Below, in pieces: positions 6,456 through 17,553 of a stretch of DNA of 19,004 bases (positions are counted from its first letter, which is position 1; each line of letters opens with the position of its first letter). The position numbers and the translations under genes were made by a program. The stretch comes from JACVRM01 sp046262315. Lineage in GTDB: Bacteria > Actinomycetota > Thermoleophilia > Gaiellales > Gaiellaceae. The stretch lies in contig JBHEMZ010000095.1 in assembly GCA_046262315.1 (NCBI GenBank), positions 1 through 19,004 on the forward strand, written 5' to 3'. The notes beneath the pieces were generated by a model. That model was not told the origin of the DNA. It searched no databases and saw only the letters and a program-made list of their open reading frames with translations.

Positions 6456-6533
6456 CGTCCTCCTTCGTGTTTGCGTCTCCCCGCCGCCTTCCCGTCCGGC
6501 GCGCTGCGAAAACGGCGCCAGCGAAGTTGCGCG

Positions 6534-6890
6534 TCACGCGGGATCCGGCCGAGTCAGCTCGACGGCCCGTCGCGCCTCGAGCTCGTACGGGTTCTCGCCG
6601 TAGCGCGTGGTCAGGTACGTCCAGACCATGTGCACCGGCCGGTGCTGCATCTGCCAGACGTGGCAGAGCTCGTGCGCGATCAGATCCTCGGAGGCCCCGC
6701 GCCCAGGGGAGTGCCTGAGCAGGATCGTCCGTACGAGCGCGTACCCCGAGTAGCGGCGCAGCTTCGGCAGCCCGAAGAACAGAGGAAGCACCACGATGCG
6801 GACGTCGCCACGGATCGGGCGCGGATACAGCGCGAGCGGCTCGAGGCGGGCTCGCGCGCGCTCGAGCGCCGCGCGCGCCTCCCCGCTCAA
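6534..6890 (-). CDS. Small HExxH metallopeptidase-like protein, third gene of the FtsH-like operon
   Basis: A 118-residue protein with a zinc metallopeptidase motif HELCH at 73-77 (LIAHELCHVWQMQHRP) and a plausible third ligand, E104 in ENPYELEARR, as in DUF4157-like domains. Hydrophobic residues 31-42 (RIVVLPLFFGLP) may contact membrane. It is short for an enzyme of this type, so it may be a minimal peptidase or a non-catalytic zinc protein. The start is TTG at 6890, overlapping the stop of the upstream gene as TTGA, with AGGTGG just before it. This implies translational coupling. Longer upstream extensions of the frame only shadow the neighbouring genes. The substrate is unknown; context suggests a partner of the FtsH-like protease. 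Confidence 0.7.
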   Translation of the reverse strand: MSGEARAALERARARLEPLALYPRPIRGDVRIVVLPLFFGLPKLRRYSGYALVRTILLRHSPGRGASEDLIAHELCHVWQMQHRPVHMVWTYLTTRYGENPYELEARRAVELTRPDPA

Positions 6891-7800
6891 CCCACCTGCG
6901 TCTGGGCGGGGCTGAGCAGCAGGACGCCGGACTGGCCGTCCGAGCTCTGCTGGACCTCGAAGCGGTACGTCGGTAGCGTCATCGCGTCGACGAGAGCAGC
7001 CTCGAGCTGAGGGATCCGGTCGGGGGCCGAGGGTGGGAGGCCCGGCAACGTCGCGTTGAGGGGCCGGTCGAGCAGCGTCTGGATGTCCTCGTCGTCGGCG
7101 CGGAAGAGCACGACGCGGTCGGGCGCCTGCTGCTGTTGCTGCTGTTGCGCCTCCTGGGGGTGCGGCGGCAGAAACGTGATGACCGAGGTGACGCCGTCGA
7201 CGTAGCGGAACGTGTAGAGGGCGAGCTCGAGCGCCTCCCTCCTGAGCAGCCGGTGGCGCGCACGAGAGGCCTGCCCCTCCCCGACCGAGCAGTTCGCGCC
7301 GGTGCCGCAGAGGATGTAGAACATCGAGTCCTCGAGCGGGTACGTCTTGAACTGCGATTCGGCCTGGAAGAGCGCCTGCTCGTCGACGGCGGCGGCGGCC
7401 AGGTTCATCGACTTCGGCGAGCGCGGGATGACCGCGACGAGCGGCTGCCGGCTGGGCGCCCGGTAGCGGTTCGAAACGTAGTCGGCGATCTCGCGCACAC
7501 CCTCCGTGCCCTCGGACTTGGGCTGGAACTTCGACCAGGTCGCGCTCGTGCTCGCGCCGTCGGGGGAGGTGAGCATGGCGAACCCGATCACCGTTCCCGC
7601 GATGACCAGCCCGAGCAGCGCGTACGCGACCAGGAAGCGGCCGGCGTGCGGGCCTGGGTGCGAGTCCCGCGGCCGTGGCGGGATGATCTGCTCTTCCGTG
7701 GGAGCCTGCTGCGGCTCGAGTGCGACGCCGGGCTCGGAGTTCCGCGTGGCCGGCGGTGTGCCGGGAGTCCCGGGCGCCGGCCCCACGATCTCGCTGCGTG

Positions 7801-7816
<16 letters not shown>
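6887..7816 (-). CDS. Single-pass membrane protein with a poly-Gln tract, second gene of the FtsH-like operon
   Basis: A 309-residue protein I do not recognise. Residues 1-60 are a Pro-rich, probably cytoplasmic tail; 61-82 (FLVAYALLGLVIAGTVIGFA, then ML) form one membrane helix; 83-309 are likely outside the cell. The outer part holds two close cysteines (C170, C176) that could form a disulfide, and a run of seven glutamines at 224-230. The ATG at 7816 is preceded by GGAGGAG at good spacing and overlaps the end of the FtsH-like gene by 16 bases, while its own stop overlaps the next gene. It probably is an adaptor or substrate-presenting partner of the protease; that role is inference from position alone. 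Confidence 0.8.
7127..7147 (-). repeat. CAG/CAA repeat encoding seven glutamines
   Basis: Seven consecutive Gln codons, mixed CAG and CAA, in the outer domain of the membrane protein. The mixture limits slippage. Poly-Gln runs of this length are uncommon in bacterial proteins. Confidence 0.8.
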
Positions 7817-11079
<3,263 letters not shown>

Positions 11080-11082
<3 letters not shown>

Positions 11083-11112
11083 TCACGAAGTGTAAAGACG
11101 GATCTCGAGATC
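11080..11112 (-). promoter_or_regulatory. Putative leaderless promoter and palindromic operator of the FtsH-like operon
   Basis: On the minus strand TACACT (11089-11094) matches a TANNNT -10 box and would place transcription start at or next to the A of ATG 11082. No ribosome-binding site precedes that ATG, consistent with leaderless mRNA, which is common in actinobacteria. The perfect 12-base palindrome GATCTCGAGATC (11101-11112) lies just upstream, inside the -10/-35 interval, so a bound repressor could block the promoter. No convincing -35 box is seen. Confidence 0.4.
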
Positions 11113-11300
11113 GCCCCATCGTCCTGTTAGACGTCCGTTAAGCGAGATCGGTTGTCGCAAGCGGGGTCGGACAGTTGCCGCCTTGCGCCGTTTGCACGGA
11201 GGCTCCGCTGTATGTTTTTCGTTAGAAGGAACGGGCGCGGCGGTGGGATTGCGTCGCGGTGGGCATCTGCTCGGGACTGGAACGAAAGGGGCAAGTACTC

Positions 11301-12282
11301 ATGACGAAACGAGTAATCATCGGAATCCTCTCCGTGCTCGCGGTCGGAGTGACGGCGGGCACGGCGGCGGCTGTGCCGCCTGAGAACACGGCGCTTCCGG
11401 CGATCAGCGGAACAGAGCGGGAAGGCTCGATCCTGACCGCCTCGAGGGGGTCGTGGGCAAACAGTCCGACCTCGTATACGTTCGCGTGGCAGCGGTGCGC
11501 GAGCGACGGGGCGGGCTGCGTGGGCATCCCGAACGCGGACAAGCTCGTACACGCTGGCGGCGGCTGACGTCGGGCGGACGGTGCGCGTCGTCGTGACCGC
11601 GGCGAACGCCGACGGTCGTAATGTCGCTCCCTCCAACCCGACCGAGGTGATCGCGTCGAAGAACGGGCCGCGGAACACGGCCAAGCCGGTCGTCACCGGC
11701 GACCCCACCGTCGGCGAGGAGCTGTCCGTTGCGAACGGCACGTGGACGCCGACTCCCGCGTCGTACGCGTACCAGTGGCAAAGCTGCGACACCGACGGTA
11801 CGAACTGCCTGAACATCGTGGGTGCGACCGGGCAGGCGTTCGGTGTGCGCAGGATCGACGTCGGTAATAGGCTCCGCGCGCTCGTCACCGCCCGCACCCA
11901 GGCGGGCGAACGGGCAACGGCGACCTCGACTCTGAGCGGCGTTGTCCAGTCTGACGCTCCGCCTCCGACCGTCACGAACCGCGCTCCCACGATCCGCTTC
12001 ATTGCGCTGCGGCGGATCGGCGTGCGCGTCTACGCGCGGTTCCGAGTCTGCGACGACGGCTTCGGCCGCATCACCGTGACCCAGCGGGATCACAAGGCAG
12101 GCGTGCTTTCGTACACGCGGCGGTTCGCGGTCAGGACGTACGCGTCGTGCGGCACGTTCTCCCGCAGCTGGATCCCGGCGTCGCGGTTCCGCACACGCGG
12201 CCGCCACGTCGTCACCTTGCGCGCGATCGACAGGTCGAAGCGGCTCAGCCGCATCGTCAGCAGGTCGCTCTACCGCCGCTAG
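11301..12282 (+). pseudogene. Secreted Ig-like repeat protein, split by a frameshift
   Basis: Joined across one frameshift, this is an exported protein of about 326 residues. Residues 1-24 (MTKRVIIGILSVLAVGVTAG, then TAAA) are a signal peptide. Two Ig-like repeats of the kind abundant in Thermoleophilia follow: NTALPAISGTEREGSILTAS...YTFAWQRC, then NTAKPVVTGDPTVGEELSVA...YAYQWQSC. A basic C-terminal region ends RRIVS-like in RSLYRR. The first frame reaches PNADKLVHAGGG and stops at 11565-11567. One base over, the expected continuation SSYTLAAADVGRTVRVVVTA is intact, so a one-base gain (or two-base loss) occurred near 11540. The start at 11301 has AAAGGGG ten bases upstream. It may be a surface or adhesion protein. 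Without readthrough, only an 88-residue secreted stub is made; the base could also be an assembly error. Confidence 0.75.
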
Positions 12283-12302
12283 GAGAACGAGCCACTGAAC
12301 GC

Positions 12303-12332
12303 GGAAGGGGGTCGCTCGCGCGGCCCCCTTCC
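12303..12332 (+). terminator. Hairpin between the Ig-like gene and the CDF gene
   Basis: GGAAGGGGG (12303-12311) and CCCCCTTCC (12324-12332) form a perfect nine-base stem with a 12-base loop, 20 bases after the stop of the Ig-like gene. No T-run follows. It is terminator-like, or a structure in the leader of the transporter gene starting at 12348. Confidence 0.5.
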
Positions 12333-12347
12333 AGCCCGGTCGGCAAG

Positions 12348-13283
12348 ATGGCTCTCGTGCACGCGCATGCGCACGACCACGGTGAGCGGCTGCGGGGCGA
12401 CCGTCGCCGGCTCGGGCTGGCGCTCGCCCTCGTGGTCTCGTTCATGGGAGTGGAGGTGGTTGCCGGGGTGCTCGCGGATTCGCTCGCACTGCTGGCGGAC
12501 GCGGGGCACATGCTGGCCGACGCCGCCTCGCTCGCCGTCGCGCTCGGAGCCGCCTGGATGGCGGCGTCGCCGGCGACGCCGCAGCGCAGCTTCGGGCTGC
12601 GGCGGACGGAGATCCTTGCCGCGCTGGCGAACGGCGTCGCGCTCGTCGCCATCGCCGTCTGGATCTTCCTCGAGGCCGTGGGGCGGCTGGACGACCCGCC
12701 CGAGCCGCTCGGCGGCTGGATGGTGGCGGTCGGGTCGCTCGGGCTCGTGGTGAATTTGGCGGCTGCGGCCGTGATGGCCGGCGGGCGGGCGCGGAGCCTC
12801 AACATCCAAGCGGCGTACCGGCACGTGCTCACCGACCTCGCCGGCTCGGTCGGGGTGGTCGCCGCGGGCGCGATCGTGCTGGCGACCGGCTGGCGCTACG
12901 CCGACCCGCTCGTAGCGATCGCGATTGCGCTGCTCGTGCTCGCGAGCTCCTGGGGCGTGCTGCGCGACTCGGTCGGAGTGCTGCTGGAGGCGACGCCGCG
13001 CGGGGTGGACGCGACAGCGGTCGGTCGTGCGATGGCGGCTCACGCGGCCGTGCGCGAGGTGCACGACTTGCACATCTGGACGATCACGAGCGGCTTCCCG
13101 GCCCTTTCGGCGCACGTCCTCGTCGACCCGGGCGCCGACTGCCACGCCGTGCGCCGCGACCTCGAGGGGGAGCTCGAGGCGCGCTTCTCGCTGACGCACA
13201 CGACGCTCCAGGTGGATCACTCCGGAGCGCCCACGGCGCCGGTCGCGCTCGGCGAGCCGTACCGCCGCGAAGGCCCCCTGTAG
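12348..13283 (+). CDS. Cation diffusion facilitator (zinc/divalent metal exporter)
   Basis: A 311-residue CDF-family transporter that exports Zn2+ or similar metals in exchange for protons. The short His-rich N-terminus (ALVHAHAHDHGE) is typical of CzcD/ZitB-type members. About six membrane helices lie between residues 20 and 200. The transport site is built from HxxxD in helix 2 (H54, D58 in DAGHMLADAA) and HxxxD in helix 5 (H159, D163 in YRHVLTDLAG), the zinc-type arrangement. The cytoplasmic C-terminal domain includes VREVHDLHIWTITSGFPALS and ends at about 300. I chose ATG 12348 because the His-rich start follows directly, although the ribosome-binding site is poor. Intact and of normal length. 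Confidence 0.93.
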   Translation: MALVHAHAHDHGERLRGDRRRLGLALALVVSFMGVEVVAGVLADSLALLADAGHMLADAASLAVALGAAWMAASPATPQRSFGLRRTEILAALANGVALVAIAVWIFLEAVGRLDDPPEPLGGWMVAVGSLGLVVNLAAAAVMAGGRARSLNIQAAYRHVLTDLAGSVGVVAAGAIVLATGWRYADPLVAIAIALLVLASSWGVLRDSVGVLLEATPRGVDATAVGRAMAAHAAVREVHDLHIWTITSGFPALSAHVLVDPGADCHAVRRDLEGELEARFSLTHTTLQVDHSGAPTAPVALGEPYRREGPL

Positions 13284-13318
13284 CCGCAGGGTCTGTCCCC
13301 AGCAACATCATCGGCGCA

Positions 13319-13335
13319 GGCGGGCTTGTCCCGCC
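13319..13335 (+). terminator. Small hairpin after the CDF gene
   Basis: GGCGGG, loop CTTGT, CCCGCC, starting about 35 bases after the transporter stop. Six perfect G/C pairs, no T-run; terminator-like. Confidence 0.35.
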
Positions 13336-13377
13336 GTAGCCACACCGCGCGAAGTCGCGTCTGATTTCTGCACACCC

Positions 13378-13440
13378 CGCCGCAAGTCGTCATGGCGCGC
13401 GCAGCGCGCCGCACTTGCGGCGGCAGCGACTTGCGGCGGC
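13378..13440 (+). repeat. Nested inverted-repeat block with two competing right arms, upstream of the SDR gene
   Basis: CGCCGCAAGTCG (13378-13389) is inverted perfectly as CGACTTGCGGCG (13427-13438). A second right arm, ACTTGCGGCGGC (13413-13424), is a direct copy of 13429-13440 and can pair with the same left arm over ten bases. Nested inside is a perfect hairpin, GGCGCGC-GCA-GCGCGCC (13394-13410). The block ends 15 bases before the SDR start. It could be an attenuator-like RNA switch, a REP-type repeat, or a terminator. Confidence 0.6.
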
Positions 13441-13455
13441 TAGGGTGCGCCGCCG

Positions 13456-14208
13456 TTGGCGTCTCTATCCGGAAGAACGGCCATCGTCACCGGAGCCTCG
13501 AGCGGGATCGGCGCGGCGACCGTCCGCGCGCTCGCCGCCGAGGGCGTGAGGGTGGCCGCCGGAGCGCGGCGCGTCGATCGGCTGCGCGGCCTCGGCGGCG
13601 CGGTGCTCGGGCTTTCGTTGGACGTCACGGATCCGGACAGCGCCCGCGAGTTCGTCGAGGAAGCGATCGGCTCGCTCCGGGGCCTGGACATCCTGGTCAA
13701 CAACGCCGGCCTCGCGCTCGGCCGCAATCCCTTCTCGGAGTCAACGGAGGAGGACGAGCAGGCCGTGCTCGAGACGAATGTGGCCGGGCTCCTGCGCATG
13801 ACGCGCCTCTGCCTGCCGCACCTGCGAGACGGGGGGCACATCGTCAACATCGGGTCCGTCGCAGGCCGGCACGCATATCCGAACGGCGCGGTGTACGTCG
13901 CCTCGAAGTTCGCCGTGCGCGGCTTCACCTACGCGCTCCGTGAGGACCTCCTGGGACGGCCGATCCGCATCACGACGGTCGACCCGGGCCTCGTCGAGAC
14001 CGACTTCTCGCGCGTTCGCTTTCGCGGCGACGAGGAGCAGGCGAGTGCGGTCTACGCGGGCGTCGAGGCGCTCCTCCCCGAGGACATCGCCGAGTGCATC
14101 GTCTTCGCGCTGACCCGCCCGCCGCACGTCAACGTCGACGAGCTCGTCGTGAAGGCGCTCGCCCAGTCGTCCGGAGCCAGAATTCTCCGCTCGGAGAGTT
14201 CTGGTTAA
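13456..14208 (+). CDS. Short-chain dehydrogenase/reductase (YdfG-like)
   Basis: A 250-residue classical SDR oxidoreductase, cytosolic and NAD(P)-dependent. The cofactor motif TGASSGIG is at 12-19; AGARRVDRL after strand 2 suggests NADP preference; DV (56-57), NNAG (82-85) and the catalytic S134, Y147 and K151 (YVASK) are all present. Sequence such as GGHIVNIGSVAGRHAYPNG and VDPGLVETDFSRVRFRGD resembles YdfG/3-hydroxy-acid (serine) dehydrogenases, but the substrate cannot be fixed. The start is TTG at 13456, with AGGG about ten bases upstream; no better-placed ATG exists, and the protein begins properly as ASLSGRTAIVTG. Upstream lies the nested inverted-repeat block. Confidence 0.9.
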   Translation: MASLSGRTAIVTGASSGIGAATVRALAAEGVRVAAGARRVDRLRGLGGAVLGLSLDVTDPDSAREFVEEAIGSLRGLDILVNNAGLALGRNPFSESTEEDEQAVLETNVAGLLRMTRLCLPHLRDGGHIVNIGSVAGRHAYPNGAVYVASKFAVRGFTYALREDLLGRPIRITTVDPGLVETDFSRVRFRGDEEQASAVYAGVEALLPEDIAECIVFALTRPPHVNVDELVVKALAQSSGARILRSESSG

Positions 14209-14230
14209 GGATCGAGTGAGGAATACCTAA

Positions 14231-14251
14231 CCTTTTTTCGAAGGAAAAAGG
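14231..14251 (+). promoter_or_regulatory. A/T-rich hairpin overlapping the ribosome-binding site of the glucosidase gene
   Basis: CCTTTTT (14231-14237) and AAAAAGG (14245-14251) form a seven-pair stem whose loop carries TCGAAGG, including part of the AAGGA ribosome-binding site for ATG 14253. It is an unusually A/T-rich spot in this genome. Folding would occlude initiation. Confidence 0.45.
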
Positions 14252-14252
14252 C

Positions 14253-16316
14253 ATGGCGGTCACCATTCTCGAAGGCTCGACGTTCTGCATCTGCGACGAA
14301 CGTGGCGACCTCGTGGCGCCAACGCACGGGCTTTACGCGAGCGACACGCGCTTCCTCTCACTACTCCGGCTGACGATCAACGGCGAACGGCCCCTGCTGC
14401 TCTCGCACGGCAAGGTCGAGTATTTCTCGGCGGCGTTCTACCTTCGCAACGCACCCGGCGGCGGACTGGGCCAGGACGAGCTCGCGATTACGCGCGAACG
14501 ATTCGTAGGCGACGGAATGCAGGAGCGGGTCGTTGTGCACAACCTGGCCACCCGGGAGCTGGCGCTGGACGTCGCGCTGGAGCTTGGCAACGATTTCGCG
14601 GACATCTTCGAGGTGAAGCAGCACGACTTCGCGCTCGGCGATCCCGCCCGCGCGCAGCCGCTGCCCCCGCTCGTCGCGCCCCTGTACGACGCCGGCGCGC
14701 GCCAGCTCGTCCTCGAGGACGACCGCCCGGTCGGTGCTTCGACGCAGATCGTCCTGTCGCAGTCCGGGGACGTGGACGGCGGCACGATCCGTTACCGCGT
14801 CACGCTCGCGCCGCGAGAGAGGTGGGTGTTGCGACTCGACGTGGTCGCGTCGCTCGAAGGGGAGCGCGTGCCGCCGCGCGCGGCCGAGCGGCGCTTCGGA
14901 GACGACCTGGCACGCGTTCGTGACTCGCTCTCGGCCTGGCGCCTCCGCGTCCCGCAGCTGCGTGCGTCCTGGGACGACCTCGAGGACTGCTTCGTGCGCT
15001 CGGTGTCCGACCTCGCCTCTCTTCGCATGCGCGGAGCCGAGGCGAGCATGGCCAAGCTGCCCGCCGCGGGCATGCCGTGGTTCATGACGGTGTTCGGCCG
15101 CGACACCATCGTCACGTGCCTCCAGACGCTCCTCTTCGGGCCCGACCTCGCCCGCGGGGCGCTCGAGGCGCTCGCGGAACTCCAGGCGACCGACGACGAC
15201 CCGGCGATCGACGCCGAGCCGGGCAAGATCGTTCACGAGGTGCGGCGCGGCAAGGCGGCGGCGAACTGGTTCCGCTCCTACTACGGCACGGTCGACGCGA
15301 CGCCGCTCTACCTCGTGCTGCTGTCCGAGGTCTGGCGGTGGACAGACGACGCCGGGCTCGTACGGTCGCTCCGGGAGCCGGCCATGCGTGCCCTCGAATG
15401 GATCGATCGCTGGGGCGACCGGGACGGCGACGGGTTCGTCGAGTACGAGCGGCGCGTGGGAACCGGCCTCGAGAACCAGTCGTGGAAGGACTCGTGGGAC
15501 TCGCAGCGGTTCCGCGACGGCTCGATCGCCCGGGCGCCGATCGCGCCCTGCGAGGTGCAGGGCTACGTGTACGACGCCAAGCTGCGGGTCGCGGAGCTCG
15601 CGCGCGCCGTCTGGCGCGAGCGCGAGCTCGCGGCGCGGCTCGAGCGTGAGGCCGCCGAGCTGCGCACGCGCTTCGACGAGGCGTTTTGGCTGGAGGACGG
15701 CGGCCACTACGCGCTCGCGCTCGACGGCGACAAGCAGCCGGTGGACTCGCTCTGCTCGAACATCGGCCACCTGCTGTGGAGCGGAATCGTCCCGCCCGAG
15801 CGCGTGGACGCCGTCGTGGACGCGCTGATGGGCGACGAGCTGTGGTCGGGCTGGGGCGTGCGGACGATGTCGTCGCGCGACGCCGCCTACAACCCGATTT
15901 CCTACCACAACGGCAGCGTCTGGCCCCATGACAATTCCCTGATCGCGGCCGGCCTGGCGCGCTACGGTCGCTGGGCCGAGGCGCAGCGAATCGTGCGGCG
16001 CATCGTGGGAGTGGCGCGGCACTTCGACCACGAGCTGCCGGAGGTGTTCGCAGGCTTCCAGCGCGCCGAGACGTCGTTCCCGATCGCGTACCCCACGGCG
16101 GCGCGGCCGCAGGCGTGGGCGGCCGGCACGCCTGTCCTGCTCCTCCAGGTGCTGCTCGGCCTCGAGCCCGACCGCGAGCACCAGACGCTTGACTCGGTCG
16201 CGCCCGACGAGCTTCCCTCGTGGGCTGGGTCGCTCCGGCTCGCCGGCGTGCGCGCATTCGACCACCGCTGGAGCGTGCGCCTCGACCGAGGGGCCGTCAC
16301 AGTCGAGGAGACGTGA
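14253..16316 (+). CDS. Amylo-alpha-1,6-glucosidase / glycogen debranching-type enzyme
   Basis: A 687-residue protein of the glycogen-debranching family, cytosolic, expected to hydrolyse alpha-1,6 or related alpha-glucosidic bonds. Residues about 5-200 form the N-terminal beta domain (GDE_N type; LEGSTFCICDERGDLV, HGLYASDTRFLS, ITRERFV). Residues about 265-660 form an (alpha/alpha)6 barrel with GMPWFMTVFGRDT near 272-284, GKIVHEVRRGK, TPLYLVLLSEVW, WKDSWDSQRF, SYHNGSVWPHDNSLIA and the typical end FPIAYPTAARPQAWAAG. GRDT and the SVWPHDN segment carry acidic residues usual for this fold's catalysis. It is followed 159 bases later by a family 4 glycosyltransferase, suggesting an alpha-glucan or trehalose context. 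Specificity (glycogen, oligosaccharide, glycolipid) is not determined. Complete, with AAGGA seven bases before ATG 14253. Confidence 0.9.
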   Translation: MAVTILEGSTFCICDERGDLVAPTHGLYASDTRFLSLLRLTINGERPLLLSHGKVEYFSAAFYLRNAPGGGLGQDELAITRERFVGDGMQERVVVHNLATRELALDVALELGNDFADIFEVKQHDFALGDPARAQPLPPLVAPLYDAGARQLVLEDDRPVGASTQIVLSQSGDVDGGTIRYRVTLAPRERWVLRLDVVASLEGERVPPRAAERRFGDDLARVRDSLSAWRLRVPQLRASWDDLEDCFVRSVSDLASLRMRGAEASMAKLPAAGMPWFMTVFGRDTIVTCLQTLLFGPDLARGALEALAELQATDDDPAIDAEPGKIVHEVRRGKAAANWFRSYYGTVDATPLYLVLLSEVWRWTDDAGLVRSLREPAMRALEWIDRWGDRDGDGFVEYERRVGTGLENQSWKDSWDSQRFRDGSIARAPIAPCEVQGYVYDAKLRVAELARAVWRERELAARLEREAAELRTRFDEAFWLEDGGHYALALDGDKQPVDSLCSNIGHLLWSGIVPPERVDAVVDALMGDELWSGWGVRTMSSRDAAYNPISYHNGSVWPHDNSLIAAGLARYGRWAEAQRIVRRIVGVARHFDHELPEVFAGFQRAETSFPIAYPTAARPQAWAAGTPVLLLQVLLGLEPDREHQTLDSVAPDELPSWAGSLRLAGVRAFDHRWSVRLDRGAVTVEET

Positions 16317-16475
16317 CCTCGCGCGCCCGGCGGCGCCTCCCGACCGGCGGAGCCGGCGCCCCTGGACTGGGGGAAGCCGCGCGGGCGGCGCGTATCCGCG
16401 CCCGACGCACTGTCCTGCGCCCCGCCCGCTTGCCTCCCATTGCCAGCGGAGCCCCAGACACGCGAGGATGACCGG
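16317..16475. other. Intergenic sequence between the glucosidase and glycosyltransferase genes
   Basis: Very GC-rich. Contains small inverted repeats such as GGCGCC copies flanking CCGGC-GGA-GCCGG around 16332-16360, which could act as a weak terminator. I see no convincing promoter. Confidence 0.3.
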
Positions 16476-17510
16476 ATGCGCATCGCGCTGATTGCGCCGG
16501 TCTGGTTCCCGGTGCCCCCGCCGGGCTACGGCGGCATCGAGCTCGTCGTTTCGCTGCTCGCCGACGGGCTCGCCGACGCGGGATACGACGTAACGCTCTT
16601 CGCCTCGGGCGACTCCCGCACGAAGGCGACCCTGCAGTGGACCTTCCGGCGCGCGCCGAGCGCCTCGATCGGGATCGCCGAGTACGAGTTCCGCCACGCC
16701 CTCGCTTGCTATTCGCGCGCCGGCGACTTCGACGTCATCAACGACCACTCCGGCCCCTTCACCGCGACGCTCGGAGGCTCGGTCGCCACGCCCACCGTCC
16801 ACTCGGTGCACGGCCCACTCGGCGGCGTGCCCGGCGAGATCTACGACCTGATAGCCCGAGTGACGCCGTCCGTACCTCTCATCTCGATCTCCGAGAACCA
16901 GCGCCGCCCGCGGCCCGACCTGCCGTGGCTCGCGACCGTCCCGAACGCGCTCGACCTCTCGCTCTATCCTGCGAAGCCGCACCGCGGCGACTACCTGCTC
17001 TTCCTCGGGCGCATGAACGCCGAGAAGGGCTGCCACCGGGCCATCGCCGTCGCCATGCAGCTCGAGCTGCCGCTCAAGATCGCAGGCAAGCGGCGCGATC
17101 CGGAGGAGCACGAGTACTTCGCCGAGTTCGTCGAGCCGCACGTCGGCCACCACGGCATCGAGTACCTCGGCGAGGTGCCCCACGGCAAAAAAGTCGAACT
17201 GCTCCAGGAGGCGCGTGCGACGCTGTTCCCGATCGAGTGGGACGAGCCGTTCGGCCTCGTCATGATCGAGTCGATGGCGTGCGGGACTCCGGTGATCGCG
17301 ACGCGGCACGGGGCGGTTCCCGAGGTGATCGCGGACGGCCTCTCAGGCGTGATCGTGGACAACTACCGTGAGATGCCGGCCGCGCTCGAGGCCGCAGACG
17401 CGCTCGACCCGCGCGAGTGCCGCCGCTACGTCGAGGAGCGTTTCTCGCGCGAGCGCATGGTGGCCGACTACGTGGAGGCGTACAGGCGGCTGCTCGAGTC
17501 CGGTCGGTGA
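16476..17510 (+). CDS. Family 4 glycosyltransferase
   Basis: A 344-residue GT-B fold glycosyltransferase of the GT4 group, using a nucleotide sugar. The N-terminal half has MRIALIAPVWFPVPPPGYGG, with a glycine-rich acceptor-side loop, and HSVHGPLGG; the C-terminal half has YLLFLGRMNAEKGCHRAI and the retaining EX7E motif (E257 and E265 in EPFGLVMIE), then SMACGTPVIATRHGAVPEV. Acceptor and donor are unknown. I use ATG 16476 rather than an earlier frame start because GAGGATGA lies just before it and the GT4 sequence starts there exactly. Position after a debranching-type glucosidase suggests glucan, trehalose or envelope-glycan metabolism. Confidence 0.92.
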   Translation: MRIALIAPVWFPVPPPGYGGIELVVSLLADGLADAGYDVTLFASGDSRTKATLQWTFRRAPSASIGIAEYEFRHALACYSRAGDFDVINDHSGPFTATLGGSVATPTVHSVHGPLGGVPGEIYDLIARVTPSVPLISISENQRRPRPDLPWLATVPNALDLSLYPAKPHRGDYLLFLGRMNAEKGCHRAIAVAMQLELPLKIAGKRRDPEEHEYFAEFVEPHVGHHGIEYLGEVPHGKKVELLQEARATLFPIEWDEPFGLVMIESMACGTPVIATRHGAVPEVIADGLSGVIVDNYREMPAALEAADALDPRECRRYVEERFSRERMVADYVEAYRRLLESGR

Positions 17511-17553
17511 GCGTCGAAGAATTCCGGCACGGTGGCAAGCGCTCGATCGCCGA

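Noticed and set aside
7127..7147. Short direct repeats as a CRISPR or satellite array
   Set aside because: They are in-frame glutamine codons; there are no spacers or longer repeat units.
11183..11216. Sigma70-type promoter for the Ig-like gene (TTGCAC ... TATGTT)
   Set aside because: The spacing between boxes is only 13 bases, and the alternative upstream box TTGCGC gives 22, so neither fits.
14361..17309. A 982-residue minus-strand frame
   Set aside because: It is antisense to the glucosidase and glycosyltransferase genes, crosses their boundary, and has the Arg/Ala/His-rich composition of a high-GC shadow frame.
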